DNA of 64,000 bases from Mycolicibacterium sp. 018/SC-01/001 (GCF_007096635.1 NZ_VKAA01000001.1:496001-560000); one strand, 5' to 3'. Positions 8,194 to 17,644 are shown, numbered from the stretch's first letter. Program-made: numbers and translations. Notes: generated from the sequence alone by a model not told the origin.

Positions 8194-9141
8194 CTACTGC
8201 GAGATGCCAACTGCAGCAGCGAATTCAGTGACCAGCTCGGGATTGGTGGGGTCTGCGAAGTGCAATACGAGTTCTTGGACGCCCGCTTGTTCATAGGCGC
8301 TGATCCGTTGATGAATCGTGTCGAACGTCCCAACCAGACCGTAGCCGCTCACATCACCGGGGTAGATGAGCGTGGCGTTTTGCGGAACGGTGAGGCGAGC
8401 TCGTTCGTCGGTATCTGCTGGATGCACGAGTACCATCACTGTCCGTCTAATTTCATCAAAGTCTCGTCCCACGGCGTCGGCATGATCTTTGAGCACCGAG
8501 TACTTGTGGCCAACCAGATCGGGCGGGCCGATCACGTTGCTGATGTCGGCCAGCCGAGCCACGGTTCGTAGTGTGACCTTCTCGCCAGATCCGGCAATTA
8601 GCAACGGAATGTGCGGTCGTTGGATCCCTTTGGGCTCGTTGATGGCATCGTGGATTCGGTAGTACTGGCCGTCGAATGTCGCTGCGTCCTCTGTCCACAG
8701 CTTCAGTGCTATCTGCGCTGCTTCGTCGAGGCGTTGCAGTCGTTGCTTGGCCGGTTCGAAGGGGTATCCGTACTGGGTGTAGTCGGGTTCGTGCCATCCG
8801 GTGCCTAGACCAAAGATCGTACGGCCGTTGGAGATCACATCCAGGGTGCTGGCCATTTTGGCGGCGAGGGCCGGATTTCGATAGCCGGCAGAGGAGACTT
8901 GCAGTCCGAGCTTCAGATGATGGGTCCGGCCGGCCAGTGCGGTAATCAGCGTCCAAGCCTCGAACAGTGGCGTTTTGGTGGGCGGAAGTCCAGTGAAATG
9001 GTCGGGGACCAGCAGGGCCCGATAGCCAGATTCGTCTGCGGCTTGTGCGACGTCAACAAGTCTGTCGTAGGCGTGCCTGGCAGTGGCGAATCCTTCGAGG
9101 TCATGCACGAATCCGGTCGACTGAAACAGCGAGTAGTCCAT
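8194..9141 (-). CDS. LLM class (F420-dependent) oxidoreductase
   Basis: 315 residues from the ATG at 9141, which has GGAAGGG upstream; 26 further residues of the open frame are probably untranslated. It has the luciferase-like TIM barrel pattern: DESGYRALLVPDHF (residues ~33-46), the GLGTGWHEPDYTQYG block typical of actinobacterial F420-dependent family members, and IPLLIAGSG before the phosphate-binding region. Such enzymes use reduced F420 (or FMN) to reduce or oxidise small organic substrates. It is divergent from a TetR gene with a palindrome between them, so TetR control is likely. Confidence 0.88.
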   Translation of the reverse strand: MDYSLFQSTGFVHDLEGFATARHAYDRLVDVAQAADESGYRALLVPDHFTGLPPTKTPLFEAWTLITALAGRTHHLKLGLQVSSAGYRNPALAAKMASTLDVISNGRTIFGLGTGWHEPDYTQYGYPFEPAKQRLQRLDEAAQIALKLWTEDAATFDGQYYRIHDAINEPKGIQRPHIPLLIAGSGEKVTLRTVARLADISNVIGPPDLVGHKYSVLKDHADAVGRDFDEIRRTVMVLVHPADTDERARLTVPQNATLIYPGDVSGYGLVGTFDTIHQRISAYEQAGVQELVLHFADPTNPELVTEFAAAVGISQ

Positions 9142-9197
9142 GGGAGCCCTTCCGTTGGGGTGGTCGCACGACGCGATACCTGACAGGACCCAACATG

Positions 9198-9209
9198 CAC
9201 CGACCGGTG
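9198..9209. promoter_or_regulatory. CACCG-AC-CGGTG inverted repeat
   Basis: Perfect 5-bp arms with a 2-bp centre, 57 bp before the LLM start and 68 bp before the divergent TetR start. Position and shape fit a TetR operator that controls both genes; inferred only. Confidence 0.45.
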
Positions 9210-9276
9210 TATATTTCATCGAGCATCAGCCCATTTCAAGGCCGCTAGCGACACCGCCCTGTGTAGTGTTTGTAAT

Positions 9277-9879
9277 GTGGGTATAGATAGCGATTCGGGG
9301 ATCTCGGCTCCGACGGGGGGCCGTGGCGCGCGCAAACGCATCTTGACTGCGGCGCAGGACCTGTTCTACTGGCGGGGCATAGCAAACACCGGTGTCGACC
9401 AGGTGGCCGAGCATGCGCACGCGTCGAAACGCACGTTGTACAACCACTACCCCACCAAAGATGCGCTGGTGCAGGCCTACCTGCGCAGCATCGACACTCC
9501 AGACGGCGTTCCCCGGGAGCGGGCCGTGAACGATCTGGATAGCCCCCCGCGCGCTCGTCTGCTTGGCATTTTTGACGCTCGACCAGATCTAGGTTTTCGA
9601 GGTTGCCCATTTCATAATGCGGCGGTGGAGCTGGCGGGTGCCCGGCCCGACGTCCACCATATTGTGGTCGATCACAAGCGGGCTTTCATCGAGCTGCTCG
9701 TGTCGGCGTGCGCGGAGGTCGGTGCACGCAATCCGCGCGAGCTGGGCCACCAACTTGCCGTGCTCTTTGAAGGCGCCACTGCGCTTACTACCTCGCTGGG
9801 TGAGACTTCACCGTTTATCTACGCCCAGTCCGCTGCGGCGGCCTTGATCGACGCGGCGACAGGACCGAGCCTGTCCTGA
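9277..9879 (+). CDS. TetR/AcrR family regulator
   Basis: 200 residues from a GTG start. The HTH is at ~20-60: ARKRILTAAQDLFYWRGIANT, then DQVAEHAHASKRTLYNHYPTKDALV, a standard TetR DNA-binding domain. The C-terminal ligand domain contains FRGCPFHNAAVEL, a Cys-containing segment common in the TetR subgroup that guards quinone/aldehyde reductases. It is divergent from the LLM oxidoreductase, its likely target. The effector cannot be read from sequence. Confidence 0.92.
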   Translation: MGIDSDSGISAPTGGRGARKRILTAAQDLFYWRGIANTGVDQVAEHAHASKRTLYNHYPTKDALVQAYLRSIDTPDGVPRERAVNDLDSPPRARLLGIFDARPDLGFRGCPFHNAAVELAGARPDVHHIVVDHKRAFIELLVSACAEVGARNPRELGHQLAVLFEGATALTTSLGETSPFIYAQSAAAALIDAATGPSLS

Positions 9880-10419
9880 CTTCTTTGACTACGTCGGTCC
9901 ACGGCCGCTACGACGTGAAAATTGTCGGCGCCCCTCCGATGCCATCAAATGATTCGGCGTCCGCACCAAGGTAACTCCCACCAGATCAATGTGTTTCGCG
10001 TTGAGCGTCAACCAACAGACCCATCGCGGATGCGCTACGGTCACCAACGTGCGTGCTTTCGGCGCTGCGACGACCGCCCACGGTGTGCGTCGAACGACAA
10101 TCAGTTTCCGCATGCAGCAAACTAGGGGTCACCGGCCGCCCGTACTGGCGTTCAGTGCGGCGTGGCTACTGATGGCGGCATTGAAGACAACATTGCAACC
10201 ACTGCCCGCGCCCAGAAGCGGTCAGATTGACTGGTGGACAAGATCATCACGAGTTGTGTGGCAGCAGTGGCGACAGACGCTCCTTCGCAACCTCCGGCGC
10301 TGCCACTCAATGACCTAAGCGCATCGCGCACAAGGCTTCTTCCGCGCGCGCGAACACCTAGAACGGGCCACCAATTATCGTGGCACCGTGTGGCTCAAGC
10401 CTCCGGGACTCCGATTGGC
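9880..10419. other. Intergenic gap without recognisable gene
   Basis: 540 bp between convergent genes (TetR and alpha/beta hydrolase). Small frames on both strands have no family resemblance and no good ribosome binding site. Possibly decayed DNA; I see no clear terminator. Confidence 0.4.
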
Positions 10420-11280
10420 TCAACGTTGCAAGATCACGTCGGCGAATTGGCGGGGACGTTCCATCGCGCAGAAGTGTCCGGCGTCGTCGATCGTGATCAC
10501 GGACGCACTCGGGATGGCCCGGGCGGTCTTGACACGGTCTTCCTGGCGCGACCAGTCCTTCGTGGTGTAGATGAGCGTCACTGGCACGGTGATCGATCCG
10601 TAGCGGTCATGAGCTGCGATCAGCGTCGGCAGGTTGCGATAGATCGCGCGCGCGACGCGCGAGTACCCTTTGCGGCCTCCCACACGGACCAGTTCGTCGA
10701 TGAATGCGTCCGGCAATCGGGCGGGATCGGCAAACCCTCCGCTGACGATGCCTTTGACGATTGCCCGGTTCTCGAGCGCGGCGAAGGTGGGACCGATGAT
10801 GGGTGCACGGACTGAGGGAATGATGATGCGTGCCAGCAGGTTCGCGCGTTCGAGCCCTTGGGGATAGTCGTAGGTATTGGACGACACGACACGCACGACC
10901 CGCTTGCCTAATTCCACCGAGGCGGTTAATGCCAGCACCGCGCCCATGGACTCCCCCGCCAGAGTGGCGTCGGTCAGTTCCAGCCCGTTGACGAACTCGA
11001 CTACAGCTGCCAGCAGGTCGTCGTGCTCATAGTGCGCGCCGACTACGATGTCCGACCAACCCATGCCCGGTAGATCCAGGGCATAAACCCGGTAGCTTCC
11101 GGCCAGTAGCGGAATAAGCCGCTGAAAGTAGTCGAGTTGGGTGCGCACCGTATGCAGCAGCACTAGGGGCGGCCCATCACCGGTCACGAGGTAGCGCAGT
11201 CGGCTGCCGTCGGCCCTGGTGAACCACTGCGCTTTATCGGTGGTCCAGGAGGCGAGATAGGCGTTGTCGGGGGTGCTCAT
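10420..11280 (-). CDS. Alpha/beta fold hydrolase
   Basis: 286 residues from the ATG at 11280 (GTGGAGAA just upstream). The HG-type oxyanion strand is PPLVLLHTVRTQ, the DLPGMGWS loop follows, the nucleophile elbow is AGESMGA, and the late IDDAGHFCAMERP carries the catalytic His. It resembles haloalkane dehalogenase / C-C hydrolase type members; the HTVRTQ segment in place of the usual HGFPG is unusual, so substrate prediction is unsafe. It lies downstream of the HD-domain gene on the same strand. A GACCGGTC palindrome sits in its leader. Confidence 0.87.
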   Translation of the reverse strand: MSTPDNAYLASWTTDKAQWFTRADGSRLRYLVTGDGPPLVLLHTVRTQLDYFQRLIPLLAGSYRVYALDLPGMGWSDIVVGAHYEHDDLLAAVVEFVNGLELTDATLAGESMGAVLALTASVELGKRVVRVVSSNTYDYPQGLERANLLARIIIPSVRAPIIGPTFAALENRAIVKGIVSGGFADPARLPDAFIDELVRVGGRKGYSRVARAIYRNLPTLIAAHDRYGSITVPVTLIYTTKDWSRQEDRVKTARAIPSASVITIDDAGHFCAMERPRQFADVILQR

Positions 11281-11305
11281 CGTTTTCTCCACATTTCGAG
11301 TATAT

Positions 11306-11313
11306 GACCGGTC
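11306..11313. promoter_or_regulatory. GACCGGTC palindrome upstream of hydrolase
   Basis: An 8-bp perfect palindrome inside the near-symmetric ATGACCGGTCGT, 26 bp before the hydrolase start. This core is common in mycobacterial TetR-type operators. The regulator is not identified. Confidence 0.3.
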
Positions 11314-11474
11314 GTCTTAGTAGGATGGGAACTGAGTCATGGTTCGCTCTGCGCTGAACGGCATGCCGTCGATCGGGGCGCGCGTGATCGACAAGCCCAT
11401 CGCCGGCGTCGTTGAGCCAGGAGGTTGTATCGCAGTCCGCCGTCGCGGTGTGGGTTCGGCGCCGAAGGCGCAAT

Positions 11475-12113
11475 TCACTCTGGCCACGGCGAGTTTTCGA
11501 TGATTTCCACGAAGTCGAGCGCGTGAAAGCCTGGCTGGAAGTGACGCAGAACATCAGCGTTGACAGTGCCGAACGTGCTATCGGGTCGGTATGCGAACCC
11601 TTCGCTGAACGCCTGCAGGATCGCGCTTTTGAAGTTCGGCCGGGGATGTGCCTCAACGACGGCGGCCCTGGCGTCCTCGGTGATCGCCTCGAAGTGCACA
11701 CCGAGGACGTCGGTTTCCACGCCGGCAGTAGTTGCGGCAATCACTGGGTGCATCTTGTAAGGAACTTCCGGGGTGGTGTGCAGCGCGATCGCCGCCCACA
11801 CGATGTCGGCGTGATCGTCACTGATGTGATGGCGGGTGAGGAAGCCGCGGGCAGCATCGGCGCCGTCCATCTCGAACCGCTGGGAAGTGCTGCGATAGGG
11901 ACCCACCAGGCCGGTGTCGTGAAACATCGCTGCGACGTAGAGCAATTCAGGATCAGGGCTTATCCCGAGCCGCCTGCTTTGCATGGACCCAAACAGGTAG
12001 ACGCGACGCGAGTGATGATAGATCAACTCGTTGGTGGTGTCGCGGATGATCTCGGTGGCGTCCCTGGCGAGCGCACTGTCCGGGATCGTCACTCCAGCAA
12101 TAGTTTCGATCAT
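11475..12113 (-). CDS. HD domain-containing protein (cyanamide hydratase-like)
   Basis: 212 residues from the ATG at 12113. HD-domain metal ligands are visible: the early His in YHHSRRVYLFG, the HD doublet in AAMFHDTGL, and later histidines in TRHHISDDHADIVWAAIALH. The arrangement matches the small HD hydrolases of the Ddi2/cyanamide hydratase type that occur in bacteria and fungi; actual substrates in bacteria are mostly unknown. It sits 55 bp downstream of the NmrA-like gene and upstream of a hydrolase, all on one strand, possibly a small catabolic or detoxification operon. Confidence 0.82.
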   Translation of the reverse strand: MIETIAGVTIPDSALARDATEIIRDTTNELIYHHSRRVYLFGSMQSRRLGISPDPELLYVAAMFHDTGLVGPYRSTSQRFEMDGADAARGFLTRHHISDDHADIVWAAIALHTTPEVPYKMHPVIAATTAGVETDVLGVHFEAITEDARAAVVEAHPRPNFKSAILQAFSEGFAYRPDSTFGTVNADVLRHFQPGFHALDFVEIIENSPWPE

Positions 12114-12168
12114 CTGCGCTGTTCCTGTCTTGCTAGTGGTCCACCAATGCCGTAGGTGTGGCCCAGGT

Positions 12169-13173
12169 TCACGGTGCGGTTCGGGCCTGCCGTAGGAGTT
12201 CGTGGGCGTGCGGGTAGTGTTCCAACGCCCAGCGCAGGGTCTTTGGCGGTCGACCGAGTAGTGCTGCAAGGTCGTCGGCTTCGACATCGTAGTAGCGCCC
12301 GGATGCGACCAGACGAGTCAGTGTCTTGAGGTGTTCAGCGTTGTGCGGCTTGCTATCGGCCAGCGCAGCGTCGATGTGAGAGCGGTTCCAGGTTTCGAGG
12401 TCTTGGGCCACGTAGGACACGGGGCGGTGAAAAGCAGCGGCGTAGTCCTCGGCGTATTCGGCCATGGTCTTCAGTTCCGGTCCGATGAGTGTGTAAGTCC
12501 GCCCGACGTGCGGTTGTGGGTCAATCAGGATCGTCGCGCAGACCTCGGCGACGTCGGCCCCGGCAATCGGTGCCAGTCGGGCCTCACCGAAGGGTAGACG
12601 CAATTCGCCGGAGGCGACCAGTTCAGCCATCGGGAACCAGGACAAGATCGGGTTTTCCACAAAGATGCCGGCACGGATGTGAACCACGGGCAGGCCCGAC
12701 CAATCCAAGGCCTGCTCGGCGGCCCAGTGGGCTCGTTGCTGCGGAGACCATTGGCTCACACCGCCTCCCAGCCACGCGACGCGCTCACTATGCGGGGCGA
12801 TCAGGCGCTCGTAGGTCAGGTTGGTCTGTTCGGACTCCGAGATGTTGACTAGAACCTCGAGCCGTCCCTGTGCCTTGGCCGCGGCAGCTATCAGGATGGT
12901 GGCATCGACGTAATACGGGTTCAGGCTCATGCTGAAATAGACCCGTCGGCAACCTTGCAGGGCTGCATTGACATCCGCCACGTTCAGTAGATCACCAACG
13001 AAGATCTCCGCCCCCGCCTGCCGCAAGACTTCCGCGCGGCGATCGTCAGTCCGGACGAACGCGCGCACCGGGCGGCCCGCGGCCACGATGCGATGCACAA
13101 GCGCTGCCCCAACCGAACCGACCTCTCCGGCTGCGCCCGTCACCAGAATCGGTGCCAAGCTCGCTCCACCCAT
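12169..13173 (-). CDS. NmrA-like NAD(P)-binding protein
   Basis: 334 residues from the ATG at 13173; a start seven codons upstream is also possible. N-terminal ILVTGAAGEVGSVGAAL Rossmann loop, VRAFVRTDDRR for NADP selection, EIFVGDLLNVADV after the second strand. Related to the gene at 6816 over its whole length (similar RAGIFVENPILSWFP / RPTLFADWLLYPF segments and IGPEL / NGPEV near the C-terminus), with an added C-terminal tail. Probably a redox-responsive reductase. It is the first gene of the run with the HD protein and the hydrolase, and divergent from the maleylpyruvate isomerase-like gene. Confidence 0.85.
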   Translation of the reverse strand: MGGASLAPILVTGAAGEVGSVGAALVHRIVAAGRPVRAFVRTDDRRAEVLRQAGAEIFVGDLLNVADVNAALQGCRRVYFSMSLNPYYVDATILIAAAAKAQGRLEVLVNISESEQTNLTYERLIAPHSERVAWLGGGVSQWSPQQRAHWAAEQALDWSGLPVVHIRAGIFVENPILSWFPMAELVASGELRLPFGEARLAPIAGADVAEVCATILIDPQPHVGRTYTLIGPELKTMAEYAEDYAAAFHRPVSYVAQDLETWNRSHIDAALADSKPHNAEHLKTLTRLVASGRYYDVEADDLAALLGRPPKTLRWALEHYPHAHELLRQARTAP

Positions 13174-13542
13174 ATCTACCTGTCCTCGCCTCATCGATCC
13201 CGGTACCGACGCACTGACAGCGTGCCGGTGAGGGCGCCGAGCGACGCGCCGAATCAGCCGGTTCACCTATCTGTCCGCAACCCATTAGAGACCGCCCCGA
13301 CGGCAACGGGCCACCAGATGACCAGGGCTGCACTGGTTCCGTGCAGAGTCAGCACACCAGCGTGCAGCACTGGCACACACGTAGCCGCCGGCACACGACA
13401 AGCTCCTAAGCGACTGAGCGCCAACATTGCCCAATTCCGGTCGTACGTCGTGGCGAGGGGTTGGCCGGTTCTGGAACGCCCAGTTCGATAGTCCGTCGAC
13501 GGATGTCACCGCCCTCGGCGCGGTGCAGAAAGAGGTATACGC
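13174..13542. other. Divergent promoter region
   Basis: 369 bp between the NmrA-like gene and the divergent MDMPI-type gene. No ORF with family features. It must hold promoters for both directions; two GTGCAG/CAGCAC-rich stretches near 13338-13370 are the only repeated pattern seen. Confidence 0.35.
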
Positions 13543-14340
13543 ATGAGTTATGCGGGTATCCGCGGCATGCGCGCCGCAGGAGAGGATGCCCTGGCTCTCG
13601 CCGCGGCACTGACCGCTGAGCAGTGGTCGCTCGAAAGCGCCGCAACAGGATGGTCAGTCAAAGATGTCTATCTGCATATGGGCGCGCTGCTTGCACTGCT
13701 GCAAGATGCTGTCAACGGTGCCGACGTGCCACCGATGGGTATCGAAGCACTCAACGACACCATCGTCGCTGCGCGGCGTGATTGGACCGTTCAGGAGACG
13801 ACCACCTTCTTGGCTGAGCAGCTCGACGCGGCCGTGCAGACCTTCGGGCCGCTGCAGGATGAGCCGGCTGCCTCCGCCACCGTTCCCTTGCTGGACCTGG
13901 GCACCTACCCACTGCACGCCATCGCCGACATGTTCGCCTTCGACATCTCCACCCATGTGCGCCTCGATGTGGCGGCCCCACGCGGGCCCGTCGACGTAGC
14001 ACTGCCCGCCCTCGACGAGACACGCCTGGCCCCCGCGGTGTCCTGGCTTATCGGCGGCCTTCAAAAGATGCAGCCCGAACTGACATCGGCAATCCTGCAA
14101 CCGATTTCACTACAGCTGACCGGGCCCGCCGCACGCACGATTCAGATCAGCCGGTCGACAGACTCCGTGGTCGTCCATGAACCGCCCGACCCGGCTGAGA
14201 AGTCCGCAGCGATGTTGACCTCGACGACCGCCGACTTCCTGGCGTGGTCGACCAAGCGACTGGCCTGGGCCAATGTCGTGCAGGTCGTCGGTGACCACGC
14301 CGTGGCCACCACATTCCTCGACGCCGTCAACCTGATATGA
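13543..14340 (+). CDS. Maleylpyruvate isomerase N-terminal (DinB-like) domain protein
   Basis: 265 residues. The N-terminal four-helix bundle has the actinobacterial MDMPI pattern: an early ALAAALTAEQWSLESAATGWSVKDVYLHMG stretch with the first metal-binding His, and a later His in DISTHVRLD. The C-terminal part (from ~150) carries a small alpha/beta domain like those fused to MDMPI_N in actinobacteria. Proteins of this type are often mycothiol-dependent transferases or isomerases. AGAAAGAGG lies upstream of the ATG. A decayed thiolase fragment follows 70 bp downstream. Confidence 0.75.
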   Translation: MSYAGIRGMRAAGEDALALAAALTAEQWSLESAATGWSVKDVYLHMGALLALLQDAVNGADVPPMGIEALNDTIVAARRDWTVQETTTFLAEQLDAAVQTFGPLQDEPAASATVPLLDLGTYPLHAIADMFAFDISTHVRLDVAAPRGPVDVALPALDETRLAPAVSWLIGGLQKMQPELTSAILQPISLQLTGPAARTIQISRSTDSVVVHEPPDPAEKSAAMLTSTTADFLAWSTKRLAWANVVQVVGDHAVATTFLDAVNLI

Positions 14341-14408
14341 GCAGCGCTCCCGTCGGAGTCCTCACAACCGGGCCGGACTCGCCCCCACACGTCAGGAGAC
14401 CAGCGATC

Positions 14409-14760
14409 ATGACCGAGGCCTACATCCTCGGCGGTATTCGCACCGCCTTCGCCGACCACGGCAGTTCGCTGAGGCACATCCGGCCCGACGACCTGTTGGG
14501 ATGACCATGAAGAGCGCCTGTCAGCATGTCGGCATCGACCCCCGACTGATCTCGTCCAGGCTGTTCTCGCTGGCTGCGTGAACACCGCTCACGGGGCAAT
14601 GGGTGACGTTGCCCGGTGGGGCGCGGTGGCCGCCGGATTTACTGACGGCGTCGCCTGGCGCCACAATCAACCGCTACCGACTGAGCAGCGAAGAGATCGA
14701 TGCGTTCGCACTGCGTTTACCGCAACGCCGTTGCCGCCCGCGACGCTGGACGCCTCGGCC
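14409..14760 (+). pseudogene. Thiolase remnant (N-terminal part)
   Basis: From the ATG at 14409 the sequence encodes MTEAYILGGIRTAFADHGSS and then PDDLLG, stopping at TGA; in a shifted frame it continues MTMKSACQHVG, then VLAGCVNTAHGAMGDVARW and AAGFTDGV, and after a deletion RLSSEEIDAFALRLPQ. All of these align in order with the intact thiolase at 3426-4664. About 100 residues around the active-site cysteine are deleted, and at least two frameshifts are present. It is a dead paralogue, apparently the other end of a duplicated thiolase-hydrolase unit whose hydrolase end survives at 1632-1850. Confidence 0.8.
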
Positions 14761-14968
14761 ATCTGCCGTCGTGGAGAATCCTTCGGTGACCAGCTAGCGA
14801 CGTGCCACCTGCCACACGAACGTCCGCCGATGCCGATCCTGGGGTGGGGTGATCGCAGACAGATTGGGCATTGATGGCAGGCCACGTCCGCCGGCGGAGT
14901 TCGCACTCACCGCCCCCGCGGAACATGTCCGTGTCCTGCGGCGCCGCAGCTGACGTTACGATGGCCAC

Positions 14969-15565
14969 ATGGGCCGACCCCGCAGCTTCACCGAAGACGA
15001 CGTGGTATCCATTGCGCGGGGCCAGTTCTGGGAGAACGGATATGCCGGCACATCGTTGGATGATCTGACTGCGGCGACCGGGCTCAGCCGCGGCAGCTTG
15101 TATGCCGCATTTGGTGATAAGCACGGATTGTTCGTGCGGGCAATGGATTCCTACTGCGAAGGGTCACTAGGCCGGGCCGTCAACGATCTGCGGGGTCCCT
15201 CGGCGACCACGCCCTACCAGGGTCTCGTCAACCACGTCCGCAACATGGAACACGTATACCTCACAGGAAATCGCCAGCGTGGTTGCATGATGGCGAAAGC
15301 CGCCGCCGAACTGGCCCCTGCAGACGCCACTGTCACCAAGACCCTCAAACGCGCGCTGGATAGTTATCGGCGTCTACTCACCGCGACCATTCGCGCCGCT
15401 CAGAACGATGGCGACATCGACCCTGAGGCCGACGCTGACGCGCTGGCCGCGCTGATGCTGGCGGTGCTGCGCGGCATGGAGGCGTTGCGCAAACTCGGCG
15501 CCGGCCGTGCTGTCCTCAGTGCAGCGGCTGACCAACTGATTTCCTCGCTGCCCCGCCCGGCCTAG
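14969..15565 (+). CDS. TetR/AcrR family regulator
   Basis: 198 residues. The start MGRPRSFTEDDVVSIARGQFW leads into the HTH DDLTAATGLSRGSLYAAFGDKHGLF (residues ~31-55). The C-terminal domain has RGCMMAKAAAEL, the Cys-containing block of the TetR_C subgroup. It converges on the SDR gene at 15590, a common arrangement in which the regulator controls the adjacent short-chain dehydrogenase; the palindrome at 16339-16355 in the SDR promoter is a candidate site. Confidence 0.92.
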   Translation: MGRPRSFTEDDVVSIARGQFWENGYAGTSLDDLTAATGLSRGSLYAAFGDKHGLFVRAMDSYCEGSLGRAVNDLRGPSATTPYQGLVNHVRNMEHVYLTGNRQRGCMMAKAAAELAPADATVTKTLKRALDSYRRLLTATIRAAQNDGDIDPEADADALAALMLAVLRGMEALRKLGAGRAVLSAAADQLISSLPRPA

Positions 15566-15589
15566 CACTTCGCGGCGTTATCGAGTTCG

Positions 15590-16285
15590 TCAGTGCGGTA
15601 GCGCCAAGTTTTCCACCGGGCCCGACAACGCGGCCTTGACGTGTGCGGAGATGTCGTCAACGAGCACCTCGGAATCGCCGTGTTCGAGCCCGTCGATCAC
15701 GGCTTTGGCGACCGCCGCGGGGCTAAGCTTATCGGCGGCAATGTCCGATGCCATATCGGTATCGACGTAGCCGACGTGCACCCCCAGCACCTGAGTGTGC
15801 TGCTCGGCCAGCTCTAGACGCAGGGAGTTCGTCAGTGACCATAACGCAGCTTTGGATGCCCCGTAGGCCCCTGCGCCGGCCAGCCATGACAACACCGAGT
15901 GAATGTCGACCAGGGCACCGCCGCCGTTGGATTTCAGGATCGGTGCGAACGCACGCGCCATTCGCAGCGGCCCAAACACGTTGACGTCGAAGCTGTCACT
16001 GATCCCGTTGAATGCTCCGGTCAGCAACGGATCCGGGGCGAAGATTCCGGCATTGTTGATCACGATCTGTGCGTCACTCGCCAACTCGGCGAACGCGGCT
16101 ACGGAGTCCTCGGACCGAATGTCTAGAGGCAGGGCCACCACGGCCGGCCGGTCGTCCTCGAACGGCGTCGTTGCCGTTGCGTAAATCTTTGCAGCGCCGC
16201 GAGCCAGAACCTCATCAACGAGGGCTGCACCCAGACCACGGCGTCCCCCGGTCACTACGACCACTTTTCCCGATACTGCAGCCAT
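15590..16285 (-). CDS. Short-chain dehydrogenase/reductase (SDR)
   Basis: 231 residues. The Rossmann motif is TGGRRGLG, the NNAG motif is present (VINNAGIF), the catalytic Ser lies in DIHSVLSW and the Tyr-Lys pair in YGASKAAL. It is therefore a catalytically complete classical SDR. The second of two adjacent ATGs (16285) is chosen because of its spacing to AAAGGAG. The nucleotide-binding segment TATTPF suggests either cofactor. Substrate unknown. The promoter region contains a 17-bp palindrome. Confidence 0.9.
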   Translation of the reverse strand: MAAVSGKVVVVTGGRRGLGAALVDEVLARGAAKIYATATTPFEDDRPAVVALPLDIRSEDSVAAFAELASDAQIVINNAGIFAPDPLLTGAFNGISDSFDVNVFGPLRMARAFAPILKSNGGGALVDIHSVLSWLAGAGAYGASKAALWSLTNSLRLELAEQHTQVLGVHVGYVDTDMASDIAADKLSPAAVAKAVIDGLEHGDSEVLVDDISAHVKAALSGPVENLALPH

Positions 16286-16822
16286 CATCTCTCCTTTGAT
16301 TGTCGTGAACCTCACGTGGTGGCGCGAAACCCGCGCCGCCGGACATTGTGTCCGGGAAATCCTTCAACCTTTACCGCCAGGGCAGCACACCATCAGGGCG
16401 CTCGGCCCGCCCATTCTCGATAGCCTTGGCGCGTCCCGCCCGACCCGATACGTTATGAATCGGACACAACTCGGCTTCCACTATTCCCGCCGGCGAGGGA
16501 ACATCCATTCAGCACCGAGCCCCAGACGTTGTGCATCCCAAAATCGGTGTGGTGCACAGCAAGTACATGGCCTACTCCTGTCGTCACCGTTCGAGACACT
16601 TCACTGCGGGCTCTACAGCATCATTTATGGACCACATATTCCAGAACGCCTAAAGTTTATCCCGCACCCGCGCGGTTGCGCTGCGCGCAACCACTGTCGA
16701 CATCAACGGTCGGTCATCAGATGACGGGGAGCGGCCCGGCCACAGCCGGGGTTCGACACGTGCACTGACACGCATCCGTGAGCGCCCAGCATCACCGAGG
16801 ACGGGCGAGCGATCGGCGGCGG
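16286..16822. other. Intergenic region upstream of SDR
   Basis: 537 bp with no supported gene. It holds the palindrome at 16339-16355 and a further half-site (CGGACACAA, near 16458) in the SDR leader. The part beyond 16500 shows nothing I recognise. Confidence 0.4.
16339..16355. promoter_or_regulatory. CCGGACA-TTG-TGTCCGG palindrome
   Basis: Perfect 7-bp arms with a 3-bp centre, 54 bp upstream of the SDR start, and a second half-site about 110 bp further on. Fits a TetR dimer operator; the convergent TetR gene at 14969 is the nearest candidate. Confidence 0.5.
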
Positions 16823-17644
16823 TTAATAGCCCCGGGACTGTTCAAGCAGCCGTTCAAGCGCCTGCTGCGACGGGCTGCCCGGCGCAGCGCTGAACACAAT
16901 GAGATGTTGCCCGCCGGAGTGCGGCACGGCGAGCCGATGTCGGTGCAATTGCAACTCCCCCACGACGGGATGACGCACCACAGTGACCCCGGCACGGTAT
17001 CCCACGTCGGCGCGTGCCCACAGCTCGACGAATCGTGCACTGAGCCCGGACAACTCCTCGACCAGGGCGCGCATCCGCGCATCCGCCGATGCACCGGCAG
17101 CGACTTCCCGCAGTCCACTGACAGCGATGTCGGTGGCCTCGTCCCAGTCTGCGAAAAACTCCTTGGCCGCAGGTTCGGTGAGCCGCCAGCGCAGGAAGTT
17201 GACTCCCGGAGTGAATCCTGGTGATAGGGCCCTGGCGACGGCGTTGGCTGCCAGGACGTCCTGGTAGCGGTTGGCTACCAGGGACGGCGTCGTCCACTGC
17301 TCGATCAGGTCGTCGAGTCCGTCGGCGGCAGTGTCGTCACCGGCGGCCCCTCGTGCGGCGGGCTCGGCTCCACCGGCCAGCTGATGCAGGTACTCACTGG
17401 CTTTAATGTCCAGTTGCAGCGCGCGTGCCAACGCATCGAGTATCTGCGGAGACGGGTTCTTATCGCGGCCTTGCTCCAGGCGCAGGTAATACTCCGCGCT
17501 GATCCCAGCCAGCGTCGCCAACTCCGCGCGCCGTAATCCACTCACCCTGCGGCGCGGACCGGCGACCAAGCCCACATCCTGCGGGTTGACCTGCCCACGC
17601 CGGGCCCGGAGATAGTCCCCTAAGAGGTTGGTGCCCTCGCTCAC
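16823..17644 (-). CDS. XRE-type HTH regulator with MmyB-like ligand-binding domain
   Basis: 273 residues. The HTH at ~30-60 reads RRVSGLRRAELATLAGISAEYYLRLEQGRDKNPS, the fixed signature of the actinobacterial helix-turn-helix / MLTR_LBD family. The C-terminal domain (from ~105) shows the PAS-like MmyB pattern with NRYQDVLAANAVARAL, NFLRWRLTEP and HRHRLAVPHSGGQHLIVF. These regulators often control a divergent oxidoreductase or hydrolase and may bind fatty acids. It is divergent from the hydrolase at 17686 with only 41 bp between starts, so it very likely regulates that gene and itself. Confidence 0.92.
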   Translation of the reverse strand: MSEGTNLLGDYLRARRGQVNPQDVGLVAGPRRRVSGLRRAELATLAGISAEYYLRLEQGRDKNPSPQILDALARALQLDIKASEYLHQLAGGAEPAARGAAGDDTAADGLDDLIEQWTTPSLVANRYQDVLAANAVARALSPGFTPGVNFLRWRLTEPAAKEFFADWDEATDIAVSGLREVAAGASADARMRALVEELSGLSARFVELWARADVGYRAGVTVVRHPVVGELQLHRHRLAVPHSGGQHLIVFSAAPGSPSQQALERLLEQSRGY

